DNA of 23,186 nucleotides from Geobacteraceae bacterium. Its GTDB lineage: Bacteria > Desulfobacterota > Desulfuromonadia > Geobacterales > Pseudopelobacteraceae. A program made the position numbers and the translations under genes. The stretch spans positions 1 through 23,186 of the forward strand of contig DAHZCG010000001.1 of NCBI GenBank assembly GCA_027404165.1. Direction: 5' to 3'. The notes under the pieces are model-generated. The model was not told the origin of the DNA and searched no databases. It saw nothing but the letters and a program-made list of their open reading frames with translations. Position 1 is the first letter of the stretch; each line of letters opens with the position of its first letter. Shown one piece after another: positions 15,854-22,707 of the stretch.

Positions 15854-16762
15854 ATGGCACTCATTAATCACGCCAAGCGTGAGATTAACGCCAAGATCGT
15901 ATATTTCGGCCGTGAGGGGGTCGGTAAGCGCAGCTCGCTCCAGTATATCTACGATAGGATCAAACCATCGTTACGGGGAGATCTGAGATCTCCATCAGCC
16001 AGCGGTGATCCGCTCTTGTTTTTTGATTTCAGCCCCTTTGAAAATCCGGTGTTTGGTGATTATCGCATCCGTTTTCATGTGTATACCCTGCCGGGTAAGG
16101 TCGTAAATCCCGCTGCGTGGAAGATGACGCTCAAAGGCGCAGACGGCGTGGTGATCGTTGCTGATGCCTCTCCAGAACATGCCGCCGCAGCACAGGCCAG
16201 CATCTCTGAATTACGGAGTTTTCTGGCCGCGTACGGGGTTGGATTGAATGATATCCCGTGTGTCATTCAGCTGAATGAACGCAGCGTTCCTGGTAGGTTA
16301 CCGGCGTCCGGTACGGCGGCAGCACTCAATCTGCCTAAAATGCAAGCCTGTTTCTCCGATTCTGAAAGCGGTGAGGGTGTTCTGGAAACACTTTCGCTGC
16401 TTTCCCGCGAGATCATGACGCGTATCAGGCAGGATGATGTGTTGCAGGGTGTAGAAAGAGATGTGATGCCAGAAATCGAGGATGATGCCGAAGTGTCCGC
16501 AGCGCTTGTCTCCCTGGAAATGAAACCAGATGCGGCGGTGAACGAATCGATTCTTATGAATGAAGAAAAAACCTTGCCGATGGCAGTGGTTCATGATGAG
16601 GGAGATGAACCCTTTCAGGTGGTGATGGCAGAGGAGGGCGCAGTATGCAATGACGGTGTCGTGCGGATTCCGCTGGAGTTTACTCTCAGGGGAAACTCGC
16701 GACGGCTGGTTATATCAATTGCAATTGATGATAGTGAGCAGCACGTCCCAATCAAGGCTTGA
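15854..16762 (+). CDS. MglA-like small GTPase homologue with degenerate motifs
   Basis: A 302-residue protein. The N-terminal 190 residues follow MglA closely: KIVYFGREGVGKRSS P-loop region, LLFFDFSPF after switch I, YTLPGKV (77-83, like the MglA TVPGQ), then KGADGVVIVADAS. Two nucleotide-binding signatures have changed: the P-loop Ser/Thr after Lys25 is Arg26, and the guanine motif NKxD is NERS (141-144). Nucleotide binding or hydrolysis may be lost or altered. The C-terminal third (about 195-302) is an acidic linker plus a beta-rich end found in no MglA I know. AGGAG (15844-15848) supports the start. In polarity systems MglA works with GAP and scaffold partners; here the partner could be the upstream helical protein. 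Confidence 0.85.
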   Translation: MALINHAKREINAKIVYFGREGVGKRSSLQYIYDRIKPSLRGDLRSPSASGDPLLFFDFSPFENPVFGDYRIRFHVYTLPGKVVNPAAWKMTLKGADGVVIVADASPEHAAAAQASISELRSFLAAYGVGLNDIPCVIQLNERSVPGRLPASGTAAALNLPKMQACFSDSESGEGVLETLSLLSREIMTRIRQDDVLQGVERDVMPEIEDDAEVSAALVSLEMKPDAAVNESILMNEEKTLPMAVVHDEGDEPFQVVMAEEGAVCNDGVVRIPLEFTLRGNSRRLVISIAIDDSEQHVPIKA

Positions 16763-17402
16763 CCTTCCGTAATGCAGGTAGCATAAACGGGACCAGCTGT
16801 TGATATAGCCTGTATTCTTCACCAAACGTATTCAATAACCGCTGTTCCTCGATCAATCCACCGATGATGAAAAAAATCAGGGCATATAGTGTCAGCAGGA
16901 GCCATTGGGCAGTCATGACCGGGTTCAAAACCAGGAATATGAGTGAGTAGAAGTAAAGCGGATGTCGGCAGTGGGCATAGAATCCGTTGGTAATCATTTG
17001 CTGGGGCAGTGGCTTGGCTGACCTGATCTGGCTGATGCCGAGGAAATCTCCGGCTCCTGTCAGCCGTACACACTGGAAGATGACAGCGGCAACAACGAGC
17101 TGTGCCGCGTACATGACGAGACTCCAGATTCCAGGTGCAAAATAAAGTACCGGTGATGTGTGGTAGGCTGCCATGACCCAGAGAAACATGACGAACGACG
17201 CCAGATTGTAACCCAGTCGATAGAAGCTTGGTTCCTTGCCGGCAATCCGGCTCACGATCTGTTTCAGCCGGTTCGTGGCACACAACGAATGAACGCCGGC
17301 AAAAATGACAAATCGTACGGTGAATTCCACGTAATCTGGCAGGCTGGACTCCTTGGATTCGACAGTGGCGGAGAGGGTAGCATTACCTTCTTGTTTACAC
17401 AA
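16752..17402 (-). CDS. Membrane isoprenylcysteine/phospholipid methyltransferase-like protein
   Basis: A protein of up to 216 residues with about five hydrophobic membrane segments. The C-terminal block GFYAHCRHPLYFYSLIF followed by EEQRLLNTFGEEYRLYQQLV is the signature of the ICMT/PEMT/NnrU-like family, whose members methylate small or lipid substrates with S-adenosylmethionine at the membrane. The substrate here is unknown. The longest frame starts at TTG (17400-17402) without a clear ribosome site, so the real start may be internal, for example the GTG of DYVEF. It converges on the MglA-like gene and the two stop regions overlap by 11 bases. It is divergent from the kinase-like gene, with only 53 bases between. 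Confidence 0.8.
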   Translation of the reverse strand: MCKQEGNATLSATVESKESSLPDYVEFTVRFVIFAGVHSLCATNRLKQIVSRIAGKEPSFYRLGYNLASFVMFLWVMAAYHTSPVLYFAPGIWSLVMYAAQLVVAAVIFQCVRLTGAGDFLGISQIRSAKPLPQQMITNGFYAHCRHPLYFYSLIFLVLNPVMTAQWLLLTLYALIFFIIGGLIEEQRLLNTFGEEYRLYQQLVPFMLPALRKVKP

Positions 17403-17421
17403 TCACAACGTGATATATAGC
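17394..17421 (+). promoter_or_regulatory. Possible promoter with internal palindrome for the kinase-like gene
   Basis: TTTACA (17394-17399) and TATAGC (17416-17421) are 16 bases apart. The spacer carries an inverted repeat ATCAC-AAC-GTGAT (17402-17414), well placed for a repressor. The match to consensus is moderate. Confidence 0.35.
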
Positions 17422-17455
17422 GCAGATAGCGTTTACAAAGCAGGGAGGAGAGTAC

Positions 17456-18283
17456 ATGGCTGTTATTACAATTTCTCGGGAAATGGGAACAGGCGCCTAT
17501 CATATTGCAGAAGAGCTGGCACGTAAGCTCAAGTACACATTGGTCGATGGCGAACGGGTCAGCGCCTCGGCGGCAAAGTACGGACTTGCTCCCGATATGC
17601 TCCAGATGGTGGATGAGAAGCCACCCTCCTATATAACTGCCGAGGATCGCAAACGGGCTGCGGCGCTGAATACGGTTGAATTGATCCTGCTGGATTTTGC
17701 ACGCAAGGGGAATGTAATCCTGTATGGCCGTGGCGGCCAGGACCTGATGAAGGGCTGTGGCAATGTGCTCAGGCTGCGATTCATTGCCGATTTTGAAGAA
17801 CGGGTAGAGCGGTTTGCAGAACGGGAATGGATTGATCCGGATCTGGCGCGCTCGATGATCCGTCGCAGTGATCATCAGCGAGGTGGATTTATTCACTTTT
17901 ATTTTGACAGGGCCTGGAGCGATCCGCTGGGGTATGATCTGACCTTCAATACGTCGCGCCTGTCGCCGGAGATAATAGTTGAAAGCATTATAGCCGCTTC
18001 CAAGGCTCCGGCGCTCAAGGAAGCCGAAAAAGGCGCAGCAGAGATTATAGACAATACCATCCTGATAAAAAAGATAGAAACTGCCCTGCTGAACACCCCC
18101 AGCCTAGATTACCGCCCTTTCAACATTGTTGCGGAAAAAGGCCAGGTGGTTCTGAGCGGTTATATAGCCTCGGAAGAGGAAAAAACGACCGCCCTGAAAA
18201 TTGTCGAATCCGTCAAAGGGGTCAAGTCGCTGGATGCAGATATTCAGGTCGTCAACTATAAGGCCTACAAAGATAAGTCATAA
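17456..18283 (+). CDS. Cytidylate kinase-like protein fused to a BON domain
   Basis: A 275-residue cytoplasmic protein. The first 195 residues match the cytidylate kinase-like family: VITISREMGTGAYHIAEELA at the start, an internal YGRGGQDLM and RFIADFEERVERFAERE. The nucleotide loop lacks the usual GK(S/T), as is common in this family, so kinase activity is uncertain. The C-terminal 70 residues (about 205-272) form a BON domain, with FNIVAEKGQVVLSGYI and VKGVKSLDADIQVV. BON domains are mostly found in envelope proteins, where they are thought to bind lipid, so pairing with a kinase-like fold in a protein without signal peptide is unusual. GGGAGGAG (17443-17450) supports the ATG. A terminator follows. 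Confidence 0.85.
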   Translation: MAVITISREMGTGAYHIAEELARKLKYTLVDGERVSASAAKYGLAPDMLQMVDEKPPSYITAEDRKRAAALNTVELILLDFARKGNVILYGRGGQDLMKGCGNVLRLRFIADFEERVERFAEREWIDPDLARSMIRRSDHQRGGFIHFYFDRAWSDPLGYDLTFNTSRLSPEIIVESIIAASKAPALKEAEKGAAEIIDNTILIKKIETALLNTPSLDYRPFNIVAEKGQVVLSGYIASEEEKTTALKIVESVKGVKSLDADIQVVNYKAYKDKS

Positions 18284-18362
18284 AGAAGGTTTTTGAATGT
18301 TTTTTAAAAGCAGCAAAACAGCTTGAAAACACAGCATAATTAGATTGACTTTCTACTTTAAG

Positions 18363-18398
18363 CCCGCTAATCTTTAACACAGATTTAGCGGGTTTTTT
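18363..18398 (+). terminator. Rho-independent terminator of the kinase-like gene
   Basis: CCCGCTAA (18363-18370) pairs with TTAGCGGG (18385-18392), with a further three base pairs after a bulge, then six T residues. It marks the last core-genome feature before the mobile element. Confidence 0.9.
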
Positions 18399-18405
18399 AA
18401 TTTCC

Positions 18406-18445
18406 TTCCTACCTAATTCCTACCTAAAATCGATTTAGGTAGGAA
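18406..18445. repeat. Repeat array upstream of the integrase (candidate att or operator)
   Basis: TTCCTACCTAA is present twice head to tail (18406-18416 and 18417-18427) and once inverted as TTAGGTAGGAA (18435-18445). The second and third copies make a perfect 12-bp palindrome around ATCGA. The array lies between the terminator of the core gene and the recombinase start, where arm-type recombinase sites, an attachment site or an autoregulatory operator would be expected. Confidence 0.8.
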
Positions 18446-18469
18446 ACCATTACCGGATTGGAGGTCGTT

Positions 18470-19768
18470 ATGCCAAAGATCAAATTCACAAAAACGATTA
18501 TTGACAGTTTAAAGAAACCGGAAGCGGGGCAAGTTATTTATTGGGATACGGAGACTCCGGGTCTCGGCCTCGTTGTCGGTATGAGAACCAAAACTTTCCG
18601 CCTGCAATTGGATGTTAAAGATGCCTCTGCCGCTAAAAGGTACAGGACGGTTAAGAAGACCTTGGGGAGATATGGCACAGAAATTACCCTGGAGAAAGCA
18701 AAGGAACTGGTTGCAGGGTTTGTAGATAAAGAAACCGGTCAAGCCGTACTGGGGGAGCGTATCAAGATAAAGCTTGGGGAGCCTTTGGCCAATGCAGGCG
18801 AAAGCGTGTTACTCCAAGATTTGATTAAATCATATTTTACGGAGACGAAACGCCGGGACGGAAGGGAGCGTCGGGAAAGTTCGGCAACAGCGTACAAAAA
18901 CCTGATAGAGCGCCACTATGCCGGATGGATGTTGTTGACTCTCAAGGAAGTGAACTGCCTGACACCGGATATAGTTATGGAGAAATTCCAGCAGGTAGCC
19001 ACTGGCGGTGAAATGTCAGCAAGGAACAGCGCCGTCATGTTGTCGGCAGTACTCAATTATGGATTGGCGAAATATCCCGGTACGCTGAAATCAAATCCCC
19101 TGGCTATCTTGACGAGCCGCCACGTCAATGTAATGAAGAAGATCGAGCCCCGACATGAGTGTCTAATCTATGACGCCGAGAAGAAGCGAAATGATTTCCC
19201 GATATTTTACAAGGGGCTGGAAACTCTGTCAGTGATAAGGCGTGACTTGATTCTGTTCACGCTCTATACCGGCATGAGGCACATGGAGAGTTCAACCGTT
19301 GAATGGCAGCATATAGACCTTGAGCATAAGGAATTGCATATCGAGGATACCAAAAATCGCGAGGATTTGCACATCCCCTTGAACCGGCAAGCGATGGCAA
19401 TACTAAAGCGACGGAAGGCACAGGCGGTGGAGGGTGCAAAATATGTATTTCCCGGCGTGATCAGCAGCAATAAAACCGGATATGCCACTATGCGTTCAGA
19501 CCACTTGCGGGCGATTACAGGATTGGACCTTACAATTCATGCGCTACGCCGGACATTCATTACCACTGGTCGCAAACTAAAGCGCCGTGAAGATACTGAT
19601 GCACTGACTAACCATATTGACGGCTCTATGGCGGGGAAACACTACGACGAAACCAGCATTGAAGACCTGCGTGAAACGGCACAGATGATAGGTGACACGA
19701 TTGAGCGCCATATCTTGGACGAAAAGGCCAAGGTGATTGAATTGGTAACCGCAAGGGCGGCTGCATAA
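18470..19768 (+). CDS. int: Tyrosine recombinase (integrase) of the mobile element
   Basis: A 432-residue site-specific recombinase. The N-terminal part (KFTKTIIDSLKKPEAG, YWDTETPGLGLVV) is the arm-binding domain of P4-like integrases, then a core-binding SAM-like helical domain, then the catalytic domain with Arg270 (TGMRHMES), a lysine in EDTKNRED, His357-x-x-Arg360 (HALRR), His382 and the nucleophile Tyr392 (GKHYDE). All catalytic positions look intact. I place the start at ATG 18470 because GGAGGT (18460-18465) precedes it; an in-frame TTG at 18458 overlaps that site. It inserts the element by recombination between attP and a chromosomal attB. Confidence 0.93.
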   Translation: MPKIKFTKTIIDSLKKPEAGQVIYWDTETPGLGLVVGMRTKTFRLQLDVKDASAAKRYRTVKKTLGRYGTEITLEKAKELVAGFVDKETGQAVLGERIKIKLGEPLANAGESVLLQDLIKSYFTETKRRDGRERRESSATAYKNLIERHYAGWMLLTLKEVNCLTPDIVMEKFQQVATGGEMSARNSAVMLSAVLNYGLAKYPGTLKSNPLAILTSRHVNVMKKIEPRHECLIYDAEKKRNDFPIFYKGLETLSVIRRDLILFTLYTGMRHMESSTVEWQHIDLEHKELHIEDTKNREDLHIPLNRQAMAILKRRKAQAVEGAKYVFPGVISSNKTGYATMRSDHLRAITGLDLTIHALRRTFITTGRKLKRREDTDALTNHIDGSMAGKHYDETSIEDLRETAQMIGDTIERHILDEKAKVIELVTARAAA

Positions 19769-19805
19769 CATTCCTGCTTGATTAATCTGTAAGCCATAGG
19801 ATACA

Positions 19806-20141
19806 ATGACCATGACTGAACCGGCATATCAACTTGAATATTATCAAAAGCAATCGGGCATTATCCCTTTCAGCGAGTGGCTTGACAGTCTCCGGGATCG
19901 TGCTGCGATAGCACGTATCCGTATCAGGCTTGGGCGTGTGCGCTTGGGGAACTTTGGCACAATCAAGCCGGTCGGTAATGGAGTATCAGAATTTAAGATT
20001 GATCATGGTCCGGGGTATCGCGTCTATTATGCTATGACTGGGAAGACTGTTGTGCTGCTCCTGATCGGCGGGGACAAGTCAACACAGAGTAAGGACATCG
20101 AGACGGCCAAACGGTACTGGCTGGATTATCAAGCGAGGTGA
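19806..20141 (+). CDS. RelE/ParE-superfamily toxin, HI1419 type
   Basis: A 111-residue small basic protein of the addiction-module killer family typified by HI1419. Recognisable stretches are IPFSEWLDSLRDRAAIARIRIRL, a shared GNFGTIKPVG, SEFKIDHGPGYRVYY and LLLIGGDKSTQSKDIETAKRYW. Related toxins act on mRNA at the ribosome or inhibit gyrase, but the target of this branch is not settled. The start may be ATG 19806 or 19812; no strong ribosome site precedes either. The antitoxin gene follows four bases after its stop, the toxin-first order used by HigBA-like systems. It probably stabilises the mobile element. Confidence 0.9.
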   Translation: MTMTEPAYQLEYYQKQSGIIPFSEWLDSLRDRAAIARIRIRLGRVRLGNFGTIKPVGNGVSEFKIDHGPGYRVYYAMTGKTVVLLLIGGDKSTQSKDIETAKRYWLDYQAR

Positions 20142-20145
20142 CACA

Positions 20146-20454
20146 ATGAACAGCAAATCAATGCCATACGAAGATGATCTGCATGTATGGCTACAGGACG
20201 CCGGGAATGCTGCGGAGTATATCAATGCTGCGATTGAGGACGGGGACCGGGAAGTTTTCCTTCTGTCGTTGCGCGATGTTGCCAAAGCGCGGGGGGGGAT
20301 GACTACCGTCGCCGAGAAAGCACAGCTGGGGAGGGAGAGCCTTTACAAGATGCTTTCGAAGCGCGGTAATCCTGAGTTTAAAAGTATTGCAAGCGTGTTG
20401 CATGGTATGGGGTTGCGCTTGACTGTGGAACCAGAATCAAAGCTGGCTGCATAG
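20146..20454 (+). CDS. HTH antitoxin, HI1420 type
   Basis: A 102-residue protein of the probable addiction-module antidote family. The centre carries a Cro/C1-type helix-turn-helix: RGGMTTVAEKAQLGRESLYKMLSKRGNPEFKSI, with the family-typical LYKMLS recognition helix. The N-terminal SMPYEDDLHVWLQDAGNAAEYINAAIEDGD also fits this family. It neutralises the upstream toxin and likely represses the pair. Separated from the toxin by four bases. Confidence 0.92.
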   Translation: MNSKSMPYEDDLHVWLQDAGNAAEYINAAIEDGDREVFLLSLRDVAKARGGMTTVAEKAQLGRESLYKMLSKRGNPEFKSIASVLHGMGLRLTVEPESKLAA

Positions 20455-20478
20455 GTTCCTCGTACAGGAGGCGCTACT

Positions 20479-21024
20479 ATGGGCAATGAAAAACCAGAAA
20501 TAAACCTCCCAAGACGGAATTATTATACTATAGAAGAATTGGCTAAGTATTGGCAGAAGGATCTGGGTATTGCAGATGCAGATCTTTCAGTTGTCGAGCA
20601 CTATGTCAATGAAGGTTTACTAACAACGTCTTTACGATACGAATGGCCGGACGGTAGAGGATGGTTTTTTGAAGACTATCCCGCCCGCACCAATATGATT
20701 AGCGCATGCAAACAACCGCCATCCGAAAAGTATTATATCCGCCTTAAAGATGCTGAGCGCTTTGAACAGGAACATTTTCAGACTGATAGCATAACACGGG
20801 TGAAAGAAACTGCTGAAGAGCTCGCTATTCGGTTGCAGCAAGCAGGGAAACCACTTCATAAAATCGCGGGTAGACTTAAAAGCGAATTTCCTAATATAAC
20901 CGCATATCGTATTGGTAAACTGCTCCCAGCAAATCCTGGTGCAAATATAGATGCAGAATCTCACAAAAAGCAGGGAAACCGGCTTTTGAAAGAGTGTAAA
21001 AAACTCATTAACATCCTCCCGTAA
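20479..21024 (+). CDS. Unknown element-encoded protein
   Basis: A 181-residue soluble protein that I do not recognise. The N-terminal RRNYYTIEELAKYWQ resembles the beginning of MerR or excisionase-type DNA-binding domains, where a helix starts after YxxxEzA-like residues, and the region about 100-150 (ETAEELAIRLQQAGKPLHKIAGRLK) has the look of a second helix-turn-helix. No signal peptide or membrane segment. CAGGAGG (20465-20471) supports the ATG. It lies between the toxin-antitoxin pair and the AlpA-like gene, so a regulatory role in the element is plausible but unproven. Base composition is more AT-rich than the core genes. Confidence 0.75.
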   Translation: MGNEKPEINLPRRNYYTIEELAKYWQKDLGIADADLSVVEHYVNEGLLTTSLRYEWPDGRGWFFEDYPARTNMISACKQPPSEKYYIRLKDAERFEQEHFQTDSITRVKETAEELAIRLQQAGKPLHKIAGRLKSEFPNITAYRIGKLLPANPGANIDAESHKKQGNRLLKECKKLINILP

Positions 21025-21066
21025 TAAATTTCACCAAACTCGTCTGATTTTCTCACCACTGATTTT

Positions 21067-21106
21067 TGTCCCTAAAATGTCCCTTGACTGTCCCCCTAGT
21101 GGGACA
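21067..21106. repeat. 11-bp spaced TGTCCC array (candidate operator or iteron)
   Basis: TGTCCC starts at 21067, 21078 and 21089, exactly 11 bases apart, and is followed by the inverted copy GGGACA at 21101-21106 after six bases. All face the same helix side. It lies in the 140-bp gap upstream of the AlpA-like and Toprim genes, so a binding site for a repressor, excisionase or replication initiator is likely. Confidence 0.75.
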
Positions 21107-21164
21107 AGTGAATTCTCCTTAACAACGGTTCGCGACCCGAATTTATGTTTCAAGGAGATTCACG

Positions 21165-21389
21165 ATGAAAATCAATCTAAACGAAACCGAAGCATCCGAG
21201 AGGTATGGTCCTTCAGTCCATTGGTTCCGGCGCGCACGCTGGAAGGGTGATGGACCAAAATTCATAAAACTGTCTGGAAGTGTTTACTACCCAGTAACTG
21301 AGCTGGACACATATTTCAGCGCCCGCCTTGTCAAGAGCACCAGTGAAGCTGAATGCCGCAAAGCTCACACCGTTGGCAAGGAGGTATAA
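21165..21389 (+). CDS. AlpA/excisionase-like HTH protein
   Basis: A 74-residue basic protein. NETEASERYGPSVHWFRRARWKGDGPKFIKLSGSVYYPVTELDTYF has the pattern of the small winged HTH proteins of the AlpA and excisionase type: tilted helix, basic recognition segment, GPKFIKL strand, YYP wing and helix end. In mobile elements they either control the integrase or direct excision. AAGGAG (21152-21157) precedes the ATG, and the repeat array 21067-21106 lies just upstream, a natural binding target. The downstream Toprim ribosome site (AAGGAGGT, 21378-21385) is inside its 3' end, so the two are coupled. Confidence 0.82.
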   Translation: MKINLNETEASERYGPSVHWFRRARWKGDGPKFIKLSGSVYYPVTELDTYFSARLVKSTSEAECRKAHTVGKEV

Positions 21390-21392
21390 GCC

Positions 21393-22301
21393 ATGTCATC
21401 AGACAATATACCCGACATGTTTTTAACTGCCATGCGTCTGGCAGGATTCGAGCCGGATTGCACAATTGTTGCCGATGGAAGGCTGCACCGTTTTCGTGAC
21501 TGGTTGGACAAGCCAGCTACGCGCAACGGGTGGTATGTGCTTTTTCGTGATTTCCCGCCTGCCGGAGCGTTCGGGTGTTGGAAAAGAGGCATGACTGAAA
21601 GATGGTCTGGACCGGATTTTAAGGCTAAATCACTTATGACACGGCGCTTTGCGGCAATTGAAAATGTACTGGCTGTTGAGCATGAAAAGGGGCGGCAACA
21701 GGCGACGGAGATGTGGCAGAAAGCCAGACCGGCCAACGGTAAACACAGATATTTGCTATCAAAAAAGGTCGGAGCGCATGGCATTCGCTATCTGTATGGT
21801 GCATTACTGATACCGATAATGGATGTAACTGGGCAGCTGCACGGCTTGCAGCGCATTTATCACGATGGCAGCAAACGCTACACCTTCGCCACCAACAAAC
21901 GTGGTCACTTTTATATGATCGGCACCCCGAGCGACAATATCATCTGTATTGCTGAAGGTTTTGCTACTGCTGCTACTATTCACCAAGTTACTGGGAATGC
22001 CGTCGCCGTGGCATTTGATGCCGGTAACCTGATGCCGGTGGCGGTGAATCTCCGTACAGAATTTCCAAGTCATCAGTTTGTTCTGTGCGCGGATGATGAC
22101 AGGCGAGTAGGTGGTAATCCAGGTATGACCAAAGCAAGAGAGGCGGCAGAATTTGTCGGTGGATGGATGGTCTTTCCACGATTTTACAACCCACTCAGCA
22201 GCGGCACTGATTTTAACGATCTATTTAACGAAGCAGGGGAAGACGCCGTCAAGCGCTGCATCTCACTGCAAGGAGAATCTCAATATGTTTCGCATAAATG
22301 A
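21393..22301 (+). CDS. Toprim-domain primase-like protein
   Basis: A 302-residue protein. The C-terminal half holds a Toprim fold: CIAEGFATAATI with Glu188, and VLCADDDRRV with Asp234-Asp236, followed by GMTKAREAA. These acidic residues hold metal for nucleotide transfer. The N-terminal half (GWYVLFRDFPPAGAFGCWKRG, then YLLSKKVGAHGIRYLYGALLIPIMD) is like that of phage and plasmid primases of the P4-alpha class, but no zinc-binding cysteine cluster and no helicase domain are visible, so it is shorter than those multifunctional proteins. It may prime replication of the excised element with help from host helicase. The next gene overlaps it by 17 bases. Confidence 0.85.
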   Translation: MSSDNIPDMFLTAMRLAGFEPDCTIVADGRLHRFRDWLDKPATRNGWYVLFRDFPPAGAFGCWKRGMTERWSGPDFKAKSLMTRRFAAIENVLAVEHEKGRQQATEMWQKARPANGKHRYLLSKKVGAHGIRYLYGALLIPIMDVTGQLHGLQRIYHDGSKRYTFATNKRGHFYMIGTPSDNIICIAEGFATAATIHQVTGNAVAVAFDAGNLMPVAVNLRTEFPSHQFVLCADDDRRVGGNPGMTKAREAAEFVGGWMVFPRFYNPLSSGTDFNDLFNEAGEDAVKRCISLQGESQYVSHK

Positions 22302-22707
22302 AATCAAGGATTCTAAGCGTAAAATAAAACGTAGACCACCATCAGAAACTGAATTAGTAGAAGAACTGCCAGAAGAAAGAACTCTGCCATATTTTTCAGT
22401 TGTGCCTGAACAGGTTTTGTCCGATGAACGGTATCGCAAACTGGGTCAGTCTCATCAAGCATTATTTTGGATATTTGTCGTGCATGTCCTATGGAGAGAT
22501 TTAGGCCGTTGTGCTCGTCATGCCGGAATCATTGCAAAGCGTATGGGGATAAAAATATCGGAATGGGATGCCTTGGAAAAACAGCTTCTGAACTTAAATC
22601 TGCTGATCTTATGTCCTGACGGGTTCTATCTCATTCAGCCTGAATTGAGATCCCAGTATCTCATGACATTGCAAACGAATAATGGTAAAAGGCACGAAAA
22701 GGCCTGA
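22285..22707 (+). CDS. Unknown element-encoded protein after Toprim
   Basis: A 140-residue soluble protein of unknown function. I choose ATG 22285 because AAGGAGAA (22270-22277) precedes it; an in-frame ATG at 22153 would overlap the Toprim gene by 149 bases and has no ribosome site. The N-terminal third is highly charged and basic then acidic (KDSKRKIKRRPP, ELVEELPEERT). The remainder looks like a compact helical domain (SHQALFWIFVVHVLWRDL, RHAGIIAKRMGIKISEWDALEKQL) ending in a beta pair, reminiscent of a winged helix. Possible helicase-loader or replication partner of the Toprim protein, from position only. Confidence 0.72.
   Translation: MFRINEIKDSKRKIKRRPPSETELVEELPEERTLPYFSVVPEQVLSDERYRKLGQSHQALFWIFVVHVLWRDLGRCARHAGIIAKRMGIKISEWDALEKQLLNLNLLILCPDGFYLIQPELRSQYLMTLQTNNGKRHEKA

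Noticed and set aside
18284..18469. tRNA or tmRNA gene as integration target
   Set aside because: I looked for a cloverleaf or tRNA 3' end next to the integrase and found only a terminator and the repeat array.
19778..19807. TTGATT/TACAAT pair as a promoter for the toxin gene
   Set aside because: Spacing (18) is acceptable, but the -10 overlaps the toxin ATG at 19806, so transcripts would miss both possible starts.
22153..22284. Upstream in-frame extension of the 22285 gene
   Set aside because: The ATG at 22153 lies deep in the Toprim gene without a ribosome site, whereas 22285 has AAGGAGAA at proper distance.
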